Shown here piece by piece: positions 12,001 through 22,600 of a stretch of 64,000 nucleotides of DNA. The notes below the pieces were generated by a model. That model saw only the letters and a program-made list of their open reading frames with translations. It was not told the DNA's origin and searched no databases. Each line of letters opens with the position of its first letter. The stretch's first letter is position 1. Position numbers and translations under genes: made by a program. The stretch is from Mesorhabditis belari (lineage: Eukaryota > Nematoda > Chromadorea > Rhabditida > Rhabditidae), in NCBI GenBank assembly GCA_958450365.1, contig CAUEEP010000759.1:1904501-1968500 (forward strand). Direction: 5' to 3'.

Positions 12001-15000
12001 GCATATGAATAGTGCAACTATTGACGCTGGATAGCATTTCATCCATTTCATGAGCTGAAAAGGCCAAGATGGACCTTGACTAGAAGACTTTGACTGACTA
12101 GATCACTAGAATATTTGATTCTTCTAGGTACGAGTACAGTCGACTCTACGATCGAAATCAACTCGTTTGTGTATTGCCCGGCGAGTATGCACAGGCTTCT
12201 GGTGAGTTTGAGAAAGCTATCATTGCTGACTGTCGGCTGAATGTCAATCAGCTTTTTAATAAGCTATTTTATTCTTTTTTTTTTGAAAGGTGACAAGCCG
12301 ACATCGGGTGAGCTGACTAACAAAAAGTTTAGTCAAGTGATTGAAGCTTTAAACCTTTAGAAGCCCGTACTTTTCCTCTCCCTAGCACACTACTGGGTGT
12401 GCTAGAGAGCGTGCGTTTACGAGAGAGCGCTAGAGAGCGCTAGAGAGCGCTAGAGAGCGCTAGAGAGCACGCTAGAGAGGATAAATTACATCTTTCATGC
12501 TAAATTTCAAGCTAATTTCTAGGCTGTCATCGGAAAAAGAGTGGCTCACAGTCTGTTCGGTGTTGGTGTGGTGAAAGGGATGGATGTAATGATCCAGAGA
12601 CTTCACGAGCTCTCTATAAAGCTTTTGAGAAAGGAGGGAATTCAGCTGTTCAAGTGAGTGAAGTAATTGAACCGAAACAATGATTCATCCTGGAAAACAA
12701 GCCATCCAATTCAGAGTCTAGATCATTACACAAATCCAGACTCTTACTTGGGTAACTAAACCGCGCCAATCCTATTTCTAAACAAGGCTAGGCTAGGCCA
12801 GGCTAGGCAAGGCTAGGCAAGGCTTGGCAAGGCAAGGCAAGGCTAGGCTAGGCTTGGCAAGGCAAGGCTAGGCTAGGCAAGGCTAGGCTAGGCTAGGCAA
12901 GGCTAGGCTAGGCTAGGCTAGGCTAGGCAAGGCAATATTCTTCTATTATTATTCTCCGTGTACGGAGCTGTACTATTTTTTTCAAACCCCTTCTAGACTG
13001 CCATGCTATTAGAGAATTGAAAAAAGGTTAGAAAGCGAGAAAATCTTCTAGTATTGACTTCTAGTAATTCTAGTACTTCTAGTATCTAGTACTTCTAGCA
13101 TCTAGTACTTCTAGTATCTAGTACTTCTAGTACTTCTAGTACTTCTAGTGCTTCTAGTACTTCTAGTACTTCTAGTACTTCTAGTACTACTAGTACTTCT
13201 AGTATCTAGTATTGACAGTGATTCGCATTTTGTCGAGTTCTATTGAGAAAACTGTTATTTCTGTTTTCTGTTATTTCTAAATGTGTTTCAAAACCCAAAA
13301 CATTCTATCAATCAGCAGTTGGCGAACCGTCTCCGCTTGGTAAAATGATAACGATTTTTTTCTTTAAGTGATCGTGTTTAGTACGAGAAACTACTAATCA
13401 CTGTTTTTGCAGATAGATTTTCAGATAAATTTTAATAAATCTTTTCCAGAAATGGCATGAGACGTACACTAGGAAAGAAGAGATTTCAAAAGAAAGGAAT
13501 CCCATGGAGATTGACGGTGAGAATCGATTCGATAGCAGTCTAAAATTAGATTATATTGAAGTTTGTAAAGATCTAGATCAAGCACAATCTACCCTTAAGT
13601 CTACTGGCTTCTAGTAGCTCTAGACTGTCTTCAAGGTAGACGGTCTTCTAGCAGCTCTAGACTGTCTTCAAGTCAGCTCTAGGTAGCTCTAGACTGTCTT
13701 CTAGCAGCTCTAGACTGTCTTCAGTCAGCTCTAGGTAGCTCTAGACTGTCTTCTAGTAGCTCTAGACTGTCTTCAAGTTAGCTCTAGGTAGCTCTAGACT
13801 GTCTTCTAGCAGCTCTAGACTGTCTTCAAGTCAGCTCTAGGTAGCTCTAGACTGTCTTCTAGTAGCTCTAGACTGTCTTTAAGTTAGACTGTCTTCTAGT
13901 AGCTCTAGACTGTCTTCTAGATAGCTCTAGGTAGCTCTAGACTGTCTTCAAGTTAGACTGTCTTCTAGTACCTCTAGACTGTCTTCAAGTTAGCTCTAGG
14001 TAACTCTAGGTAACTCTAGACTGTCTTCAAGGTAGACTGTCTTCTAGTAGCTCTAGACTGTCTTCAAGTCAGCTCTAGGTAGCTCTAGGTAGCTCTAGGT
14101 AGCTCTAGACTCTCTTCATAGTAGCATTACTATAGCTTCAGATGTGGTGACGAGAAAGGTGAAAACGGGAAGAGTTCATGTGGGAACAAGGGAAATGAGC
14201 ACGACGACGACCACCACAAAAGTGAGCAACTAAACCAAATCATTCTCTGATCACGAATTCTTTTTTTTATTGTTTGTTCTATTGTTTGTTCTATTCTATT
14301 ATTTGATTCTAGAAGCCGACAACAATCACGAGAAAAGAAACAGTGACAAAACAACAAATCTTGACGACAACATTTGAACCAGTCACTCCACCAACATTGC
14401 CACCAACGAAAAGAACTGCGAGTCGACAAAAAGTCACCGGAAAAGTGCATGTGAGTAAGCTTTGAATGAGTCTGAAGGGATTACTGTACTTTTCGACAGT
14501 AACTTCAATACTTTAACGATTGGATATTGTTATCTGGAACTCACAACGGTTAGCTATCAGTAAAATGACTAGATTTGGAGGAAATTAGTGAATGGTAATA
14601 CTGTGGATGAGTTTTGAAGGGATTACTGTACTTTTCGACAATAACTTTAATATTTTAACGATTAGATATTGTTATCTGGAACTCACAACGGTTAGATATT
14701 GAAAATTAGGGTAATTGGCAGGAGTTTAGAATTTAGAAAATCTTAGAACAGAAAGCCTTCACTCTGAGTCCACGATAAATGTTTCTAGGTGACCGGAAAA
14801 GTCCACAAAGCTCCAATTCTCGACAAGAAAGCCCAAGATGCGATTGAGGATTTAAAAATGCCGACAACAAGAGCTTTTTTATTGACGATGAGTCCAAATG
14901 AGAGACATCATTTCAATACAAATACACCGTCTTCATATGAGGTAAGAGAAAATGAGGAAATGATAATTTGAAAGCTTTTCATTTCGACATGAAAAGGTTC

Positions 15001-17781
15001 AAATGAGGAAATGATAATTGGAAAGCTTTACTGGGTAAATTGGGTAAATCAGTGCATTAGAAAGTGAGTGTTTATCTGCAGAATTGAAAGGTTTAAAGAT
15101 TGAAAGGCTGGAAGGCTGGAAGGCTGGAAGGAAGGCTGGAAGGCTGGAAGGAAGGCTGGAAGGCTGGAAGGAAGGCTGGAAGGCTGGAAGGAAGGCTGGT
15201 AGGCTGGAAGGAAGGCTGGTAGGCTGGAAGGTTTAAAGGTTTAAAGGTTGAAAGGTTTAAAGGTTAAAAGGCTGAAAGATTGAAAGGCTGGAAGGCTGAA
15301 AGGCTGAAAGATTGAAAGGTTTAAAGCTTTAAACTAAGCCTTTAAATCTTTAAGCTAAGCCTTTAAAGCTCTAAAGCTTGAAAGGTTTAAAGCTTTAAAG
15401 ATTGAAAGGTTTAAAGTTCTACTTCTAGTTAACACGTCGTCGAATCTCTGAGGAAATGAAAGAAGAAGATTTCCGATTGAATCTCATCCTCGAAGATGAG
15501 GAAAAGGAAATGTTGCTGGTGAGTGGAAAGATAAGATGCGATTTCGGAGACGGTTTCGACTAATTTCATGAATTTCTTAAGGATGCTGATGAAAGAAGTG
15601 CTGAATTGCAGAGAAAAGCTAGTCTAGAACGAGCAAGAGCTGATGCAGAGAAGAGAAGGGAACAAGCTGAGAGGAAAGCACAGGTGAATCACGGACAAAC
15701 AGAAGCTTGACAAGTTTGACAAGTTTGACAAGCTTGACAAGGCAAAAGAACAGCTTGACAGCACTAGAATCGATTGCTAGGACTAGACAGGACTAGACAG
15801 GACTAGACTGGGCAGAACAGGACAGGACTAGACAGGACTAGACAGGACTAGACAGGACTAGCCATAAGAATCCTGAGACAGAATCCAACCCGAATCTAGT
15901 TCCATCTTCATTCTCTCGATCGTCTCTTGGTCGATTCTTTGTCTAAAAGCTGATGACAACTTGAATTTGACCATAGCAATTGATTCTAGCTCTAGCAATT
16001 CGTTCTAGCCCTTGCGATCGATTCTAGTCTCTGTCTGACTCCTAAAGCTTGTGAGCTAAAGTCTGAGTGACTGCTGACTGTGTACTGCAACTTTTTAGCC
16101 ACTAGAGATCGATGGTGGTGAGAACGAGTGGGAAGACGAGTACGATCAAGAGCAACAAGATGGATATGGGTTTAGGAGGTGAGAAGCTACTGTATTCGAG
16201 TAGTTTTTGAGTTCTAGAGTATCTAGCTACTGTATTCTAGTAGTTAGAATTCTAGAGTATTTAGTACTTTAAAGAAATACAGTATTACTTTCAGAAAACA
16301 TATGCTTCAACGCCGACGGGAAAAGGAGAAACAACGAGTGGTTGAAGAGGAGAGAATGGCAAGATTGGAAAGGGAACAGGTGGCAGATTGGAGTGGATTG
16401 GATTGGATTGGATTGGATTGGATTGGATTGAGATCTAGATAGATCTAGATAGATCTAGATAGATCTAGATAGATCTAGATAGATCTAGATAGATCTAGAT
16501 AGGTCTAGATAGATATAGATAGATCTAGATAGATCTAGATAGATCTAGATAGATCTAGATAGGTCTAGATAGATCTAGATAGATCTAGACAGACCTAGAA
16601 TTATCTAGAATTATCTAGATCTGCTAAATTCTAGGCTGAAGATCGAGAGCGAAAAGCGCGTGAGAAAGAGTTGGAGAGAAAAGTCGAGGAAGAGGTTGAC
16701 GACTATTTGGATGGGGTGAGTGAAACAAAATCTTCTCTTATCGGATCCTCTTATCGGATCCTCTTATCGGATCCCCTTATCGAATCCCGTTATCCGATCC
16801 TCTTATCGAATCCCCTTGTCGAGTCCCCTTATCCGATCCCCTTATCAGAGCCTAAGTCTAAGCCTGCCGATCTCTTGATCAAAGAAAATGATTGTCTAGT
16901 ATCAGGGCCTAAGTCTAAGCCTGCCTCCCCTTATCCAATCCCTTTGATTCTATGATTGAAAGTAGTCAGTCACTCAATTCAGATAATTCCTCAAACTCCA
17001 TAGCTTTCCCTTCTTGAGCGTTGTCACAGAGAAAATTGAGGGATTTCAACTCTTTTGATGCAAAGTTTAGTCAACCTTCTTGAGCTATTGAATAAAACAA
17101 GGTGAATCAGTTTTTCCGAGCTCTAATGATCTCTAATGATCTCTAATGATCTCTAATAATAAAATAAACAAGGCTGTTGATAATCCAGCAGCAAGAGAAC
17201 ATCAAGTGCGTGCTCAAGTGAAGCTCAAGTGCTCCATGCTGTTCATCTCAATCGTTCTCAAGCAATGTCCAGAGATCTTCTCCAGAGATCTTCTCTGGAT
17301 CTCAGAATCTGCAGGATCTTTTCAAAACCTTGAAACCAAGGGTGGCAAGCTCTTTCGATCATAACTTTTTCTCGAAAAGTGGAACAGAGATCACAATATG
17401 GTTCGGCAGCTAAGGCAGCCTAAGGCAGCCTAAGCCAGCCTAAGCCTTAGCTCCTTGTTAGCTCATTAGCTAGCTTCTTAGCTAGTTCCTTAGCTAGCTC
17501 CTTGTTAGCTCCTTAGCTAGTCCCTTGTTAGATCCTTGTTAGGTCATTAGCTAGCTCCTTAGCTCATTAGCTAGCTCCTTGTTAGCCTTAGGCTTCAAAC
17601 AGGCTTGAAACATAAGCCTTGTACTAGGCTACAATAATCCTGACTATCTTTTAAAGTGCCTCAAAATTAGCGGACAAAATTGCAGGTGTCTCCACTCGGC
17701 TTCAGCGACTCCTCCTCGGCCACATCGCTTCCCATTTCCCTCTCAATTCTCACCATTCTTGCCATCATTCTCTTGCAATAA
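6060..17781 (+). CDS. Predicted GPI-anchored protein with Ly-6/ET-like cysteine head and charged stalk
   Basis: Fifteen exons, all in consistent phase: 6060-6150, 11165-11243, 12128-12201, 12290-12307, 12523-12653, 13450-13516, 14136-14221, 14313-14450, 14789-14941, 15429-15518, 15582-15683, 16099-16178, 16295-16379, 16635-16715, 17686-17781 (456 aa). Residues 1-21 form a signal peptide. Eight cysteines follow at 25, 39, 46, 71, 89, 101, 103 and 109. They end in CWCGERDGCND, the C-x-C...CN signature of Ly-6/three-finger and nematode ET-module proteins. Residues 130-230 are Thr/Lys-rich. Residues 280-425 are Glu/Arg/Lys-rich and look like a coiled coil. The C-terminus is Ser-rich, then hydrophobic (LPISLSILTILAIILL), as in a GPI signal or a single membrane anchor. 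Exon 4 has only 18 nt. Intron 1 is 5 kb and packed with repeats and a mariner remnant. I know no named orthologue. A membrane-surface role is inferred. Confidence 0.72.
6245..6860. repeat. about 142-bp repeat family, four copies (array 1)
   Basis: The core CTGGATGTCAC recurs at 6282, 6425, 6569 and 6710. Each copy is followed by AATTTACGG-like and GAGGTGTACTTTGT-like blocks. This is the same family as 7610-8130 (opposite strand), 37690-37890 and 40640-41190. Lies in intron 1. Confidence 0.85.
7610..8130. repeat. 144-bp tandem array (array 2, inverted relative to array 1)
   Basis: GTGACATCCAG occurs at 7634, 7778, 7922 and 8066, spaced exactly 144 bp each time, and is followed by ATCGTGCATTGCTTTG. 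The long frames on both strands here come from the array. The last two copies share an extra AAACTTTCACTAGAAACTC segment. Confidence 0.9.
8570..8850. repeat. 9-bp minisatellite
   Basis: CTTGTAGCT / CTTCTAGAT nonamers, preceded by GAGATTGGA nonamers. They are read on the minus strand as a Leu-Gln-Glu / Leu-Glu-Glu artefact frame. Confidence 0.9.
9161..9485 (+). pseudogene. mariner-type transposase remnant (N-terminal HTH part)
   Basis: Three frame-shifted segments read in order like the N-terminal DNA-binding half of mariner transposases. They are a helix-turn-helix segment ending DLDKAFGNN, then WFQRFRNGDESLEEL (compare the family motif WF.KFR.GD.SLED), then TTRELAQKFRCSNSTT (compare RELA..L..S..T). 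Stops and frameshifts separate them, and no catalytic DDD part follows. It sits in intron 1 of the GPI-protein gene. Confidence 0.65.
9567..9682. repeat. about 20-bp minisatellite (CCTCAAGAGTTAGCAGCTT type)
   Basis: Six near-identical copies in intron 1. A TCTAATATCTAATGT repeat follows at 9875-10010, and an AACAAGAGAAC-type run lies at 10150-10215. Confidence 0.85.
10500..10815. repeat. CAATTCCAAAT-type minisatellite
   Basis: Degenerate 10-11 bp repeat in intron 1, grading into CCATCCAAAT units. A GAAATGAAA run follows at 10950-11040. Confidence 0.85.
11295..11592. repeat. AGCCTACAAGCTACAA minisatellite
   Basis: Mixed 8- and 9-bp blocks (AAGCTACA, AAGCCTACA) fill most of intron 2 of the GPI-protein gene, starting only about 50 bp after the exon. 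Confidence 0.9.
12415..12480. repeat. 10-bp repeat GAGAGCGCTA
   Basis: About six copies in intron 4. The AGCGCT centre of the unit is a perfect palindrome. Confidence 0.85.
12783..12936. repeat. GGCTA/GGCAA pentamer minisatellite
   Basis: Irregular alternation of GGCTA and GGCAA pentamers in intron 5. Confidence 0.9.
13040..13208. repeat. 9-bp minisatellite CTTCTAGTA
   Basis: About eighteen copies in the same intron as the 12.8-kb pentamer array. Confidence 0.9.
13590..14115. repeat. AGCTCTAGACTGTCTTC minisatellite
   Basis: Degenerate array of about 20-50 bp filling intron 6, built from AGCTCTAGACTGTCTTC plus TAGCAGCTC or AAGTTAG variants. It ends about 20 bp before the exon at 14136. Confidence 0.9.
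15105..15240. repeat. GGCTGGAAGGAA minisatellite
   Basis: GGCTGGAA and GGAA blocks in intron 9, then TTTAAAGG-type repeats up to about 15415. Confidence 0.85.
15715..15862. repeat. AGGACTAGAC repeat
   Basis: Short AAGTTTGAC run followed by decamers of AGGACTAGAC, in intron 11. Confidence 0.8.
16388..16600. repeat. 10-bp minisatellite AGATCTAGAT
   Basis: GATTG pentamers followed by about seventeen nearly perfect AGATCTAGAT decamers. The array fills intron 13 right behind an unusual GTGGCA donor at 16380. Confidence 0.9.
16730..16945. repeat. TTATCGGATCCTC repeat in intron 14
   Basis: Degenerate copies directly after the exon. A TTAGCTAGCTCC-type array follows at 17430-17590 in the same intron. 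Confidence 0.75.
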
Positions 17782-18747
17782 TATGCATATTTTTCCCTCT
17801 AAATCTATCATTTATTCTTCAATTATATCCTTATTTCAAAAAAACACTCTCATCAAATCAAAAACAAATGCTGGTGATCGTCATTTTCTCGATTTTCTAT
17901 TTTCTCGATTTTCTATCATTTTCTTTTTAAATCCTTTAATTCCTATCGAATTTTGAATCTCTAATTTCATTTTTTTTCCTTTTAACGCCTTAAATGTCTA
18001 ATTTTTCTAATTTGAATCAATTGAAATTCTATTTTCATAACCGCTATCAATTTGAGTCAATTTGAGGCATAAAATGGCTATAAAATGGCTATAAAATGCT
18101 TTCGAATTCCCATTCAGAAATGCATTCAATAATAAACGTTTATCAGAGAATTTAGAAATCACAAATTGCTTATCTCTACAATTTTGGTTCCTTATCTCTC
18201 TAAATTTGGTTCCTTATCTATCTAAGTTTGGCTCCTTATCTCTACAATTTTAGTTCCTTATCTGTCTAAATTTGGTTCCTTTTCTCTACAAATTTGTTGC
18301 CAGCGAATTTCTTTGTTGCCGTAATTATTGGGCACCCTGTAGAAAATAGAGACAAGATTACGGGAAAAAGAAAAGTAGCACAGCTTTTAGGAAACGAGCA
18401 CTCTATCGGACACTCTATCGGACCTTATCTCTACAATTTTGGTTCTTTATCTATCTAAATTTGGATCCTCTCTATCTAAATTTGGTTCCTTATCTCTCTA
18501 AATTTGGATCCTCTCTATCTATCCCCTTTTTTAAAGACCGTAAATACTGTAATAGTACCCCACCACAATAATGACGGTGCGGAGTGTTGGGTCGTCTAGC
18601 TTTAAACGCGTTTTTCTCGACACTGGTTTATGCTACAATATGCGCTTATTTATCAAAAAATAGCTGAAATTCAGGGCTTTTTTTCATACCAAAAACACAT
18701 TTTTTGAAAGTACGAGCGCTTTGAAAAAAATGAAATACTAAAAAAAT
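17782..18747. other. 3' flank and convergent spacer
   Basis: AT-rich DNA between the stop of the GPI-protein gene and the satellite. AATAAA at about 18128 could be a poly(A) signal. ATTTGGTTCCTTATCTC-like repeats lie at 18170-18510. No gene seen. Confidence 0.5.
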
Positions 18748-19296
18748 TTTATGACTGTGACTGTGACTGTGACTCCGACTGTGACTGTGACTGTGACTGT
18801 GACTGCGACTGCGGCTGCGACTAGCAACTAGCGACTAGCAACTAGCGACTAGCAACTAGCGACTAGCAACTAGCGACTAGCAACTAGCGACTAGCAACTA
18901 GCGACTAGCAACTAGCGACTAGCAACTAGCGACTAGCAACTAGCGACTAGCAACTAGCGACTAGCAACTAGCGACTAGCAACTAGCGACTAGCAACTAGC
19001 GACTAGCAACTAGCGACTAGCAACTAGCGACTAGCAACTAGCGACTAGCAACTAGCGACTAGCAACTAGCGACTAGCAACTAGCGACTAGCAACTAGCGA
19101 CTAGCAACTAGCGACTAGCAACTAGCGACTAGCAACTAGCGACTAGCAACTAGCGACTAGCAACTAGCGACTAGCAACTAGCGACTAGCAACTAGCGACT
19201 AGCAACTAGCGACTAGCAACTAGCGACTAGCAACTAGCGACTAGCAACTAGCGACTAGCAACTAGCGACTAGCAACTAGCGACTAGCAACTAGCGA
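18748..19296. repeat. near-perfect 14-bp satellite
   Basis: A short GACTGT run leads into about 33 copies of AACTAGCGACTAGC that look identical from about 18826 to 19294. The unit is two heptamers (AACTAGC/GACTAGC) differing by one base. It is the most homogeneous array in the window, and lies between two convergent genes. Confidence 0.95.
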
Positions 19297-19685
19297 GTCG
19301 AGTCGAGTGGGCCTTCATAAGGTTCAGAAACGATTGGATAGGGCTCTTCTCCTTCTTTGGTCGACCTTCTGCTTCGTCCGATTTTGAACGAGGGTAGGTG
19401 GAAGCCCCAATCGCGTTTCTTCTTATTCTCCTTCTCGTCGTGTGTTTCCTCGTTTTCTTGACCTCTTTGAGATAGACAACAGCGGTTTGCTATGTTTTTA
19501 CTTTTTAGTATTTACGGGATGTTTTTTCTTCTGTTTTTCTTGTTTTTCTGTTGTTTGATCTTTTGTTTGATTCTTTATTTGATCTTTTATTTGATCCTTT
19601 TATGAGAAAGACAATTTTTAGAAAACAAATAACGAAATAATACAGAAATAATACACTTTCAACACTTTGTTTTAAGAGAAATCAT

Positions 19686-22600
19686 TCAGAAAATTGGGAT
19701 CTCTCCTTTTCGAATCATCTCTCGGAGTTTCCACTTTTGAATTCGGCAATTAACCCTCGGATAATCATCGACGAATGCCCACAAATCGGGAACGCAAACC
19801 TGAACTCGAAAATGAAACAATTTTGGTTCGTAGATTTAGATGATATTGGTGTTGGTGAATTGAAAACTGCCAGCTATTGTCATGGAGGACTGGAGATGTC
19901 CCAGTTTGAGCGTTTGAGCATTTGAGCACTTTCTTCAAAAGAAACCATTTTAGTATCAATGGAAAAGTTGTAGAGAATCAAAAGTGAAGCTTATATCGAA
20001 ATTTCCAAAAAGATACACTTAGTAATTCCGCTTAAAATGCAAGTTTTGTTACAAGTTTTGTTGCGAATTTGTGAAAATTCGTAAAATTTGGCATTACTTG
20101 AAAACCAGTTTTTGAATCGTTCTGAAAATTTTGATATAAGCTTGATTTCTGATTCTCTACAACTTTCCCATTGACACCAAAATGGGTTTCTTTTGAAGAA
20201 AGTGCTCAAATGCTCAAACTGGAACATCTCCAGTCCTCCATGACAATAGCCGGCAGTTTTCAATTCACCAAACCAATAGATTGATTTTTGCCTCATCGGT
20301 AAATAACATAAATAACATTTTCGACCAATCAGGTGTTGCCCAACTTCGTTAGGTCCTGCTTCCAGTGCTTAAAGTTCGTGACATAGCTCCCAAAGAAAAA
20401 CAGTCAGATAACAAAAGACTAAAAAGGCTCTCACCCCAACACATTATGCTTCCGCCGTTGAATTTTACTGAAGGCCGAATGTACTTGAGTGTGTATCGCT
20501 TTCTAGTCGGTCGCCGAATGAGATGATTTCCGTCCGCGTGAAATAAATTGATTTTTGCCTCATCGGTAAATAACATAAATAACATTTTCGACCAATCACG
20601 TGTTGCCCAACTTCGGTAGGTCCGTGGTAAGTCCTGCCTCCAGTGCTTAGAGTTCATCAGAGGTTTACGGGCAGCCCTTGCATATAATCCAGCTTGATTT
20701 AATCGTCGTCTGATCGTTTCCGGCGAAACAATGAGCAACAGGCCATCGGTCAGATTGGTTTGGAAAAGGGAGAAGGGAAGGGGGTTATGTAAAAGCCCTG
20801 CGTCAGACGACGAGCGATTACGCGGCCGCAAAAAGAACACACAGAACACACAAATTTTAAGCGGAATTACTAAGTTTCTTTTTGTTAAGTTAAGTGTATC
20901 TTTTTGGAAATTTCGATATAAGCTTCACTTTTGATTCTCTACAACTTTCCCATTGACACCAACATGGGTTTCTTTTGAAGAAAGTGCTCAAATGCTCAAA
21001 CTGGAACATCTTCAGTTCTCTTGATCCAAAATAACCAATTATTATTAAATTTTCCTTCGGGATTGTCTACTTGTTTTAAAGTTGGTTTAATTCCCCAACA
21101 AATTCCCCAACAAACTACCGAACAAACCTTTGCATTATGGCAAATCTTCAGCAGTTCACTCCTCACAAAGTGTACATGTGATTGAGGGTTTTTGCAGACG
21201 CAAATTGCTACAATGGGTTCGCCGACAGCTGTTGAGATTAACTGGAAAACTTTCGATCGATTTAGAATTTGATTTAGATTTGAATTTCTTTTTGAATCAA
21301 ATCTATCTATAATTTGAAGGTTTCTGAAAAGAAAAATCCAATAATTTCCCTGCACCTGACAGCCTTTGATCAACTCGTGTCGGATGAGATTCTTCTCTGT
21401 TTCCCAATAATGCACAAGACGACCATTCTGGAAAGAAGGTACTAAGGTACTAGACTAATAAAGTACTAGAAATAAAGTACTAGATTAATAAAGTATTAGA
21501 TTCAAAGCACTAGATTAATAAAGCAACTAATAAACTAGATTTAAGTCTAGACAAAGAAAGCTTAGGCACAAAGAAAGCTTAGACAAAGCTTAGACAAAGC
21601 TTAGACAATGCTTAGACAAAGTTTAAACAAAGCTTAGACAGTTTTGCAACTAGACAAACCCTATCGTAAATGAGATCCTCTTTGTGTGCGACGAGTTCAA
21701 TGTTCTGCTGGAAATCGCGTCGACAAATGTCACTGGAAAGGGATTTTTGTAAAATATCTCTAAAACTGTCTTCATATCCAGTTAATTGATCGATTTCTTA
21801 ACTTACAGCTTTTTTGAATCGCTTTACTTGTAGGTTTAAAGTGTCTTGGCTAACTAAGCCTAAGCTTAAGCCTATCCCTAAGCCTATGCTTAAGCCTAAG
21901 CATAAGCCTGAGCCTAAGCCTGAGCCTAAGCCTATGCCCAAGCCTAAGCCTAAACAGCGACCTGAAAAGGATACTCTTCTTGGGTTCCAAAGCACAAGGA
22001 CAATCGCTTGTCCCTTAGCTCTGAGAACTGAGATCCAGAAAATGGGGGTTCAACTCAAACCCAAATAGTCTTAGTGCGTGGCACTAGCCGCTAGCCTTCG
22101 CACTAAGTCCAAGCCCAAGCCTATGCCTATGCCTATGCCTAAGCATAAGCCCAAGCCCAAGCCTAAGCCTGAGCCTGAGCCCAAGCCTAAGCCTAAGCCT
22201 GAGCCTGAGCCCAAGCCTAAGCCTGAGCCTGAGCCTGAGCCTAAGCCTATGCCTATGCCCAAGCCAAAGCCTAAAATTGAATATCAATAAAATCTAATTG
22301 CTACAAAATCTCATGTGCGTTCCAGGATCCCCAAAAAGACAAAAAAATGACATAAATCAGATGATTCAAAAAAAAGTTAACCCAGTCAGAAGGTTTCTCC
22401 AATACCCTGTATAAATCCATTCTGCTTCAGCATCGAATTTCGGTGAGTAGCCAAGGAATTTGCTGTCTTGAAACGGTCGAATTTTCAGCTCGCCTAATCC
22501 CGAAGCGAATAGAGACGAATCGGTGATTGGTTCGAGTTCGATCTGAAGGAGAAGTTGGGTAATTAAACCGGGTCCGGATGTCAGAACCGGGGGGAGTTTT

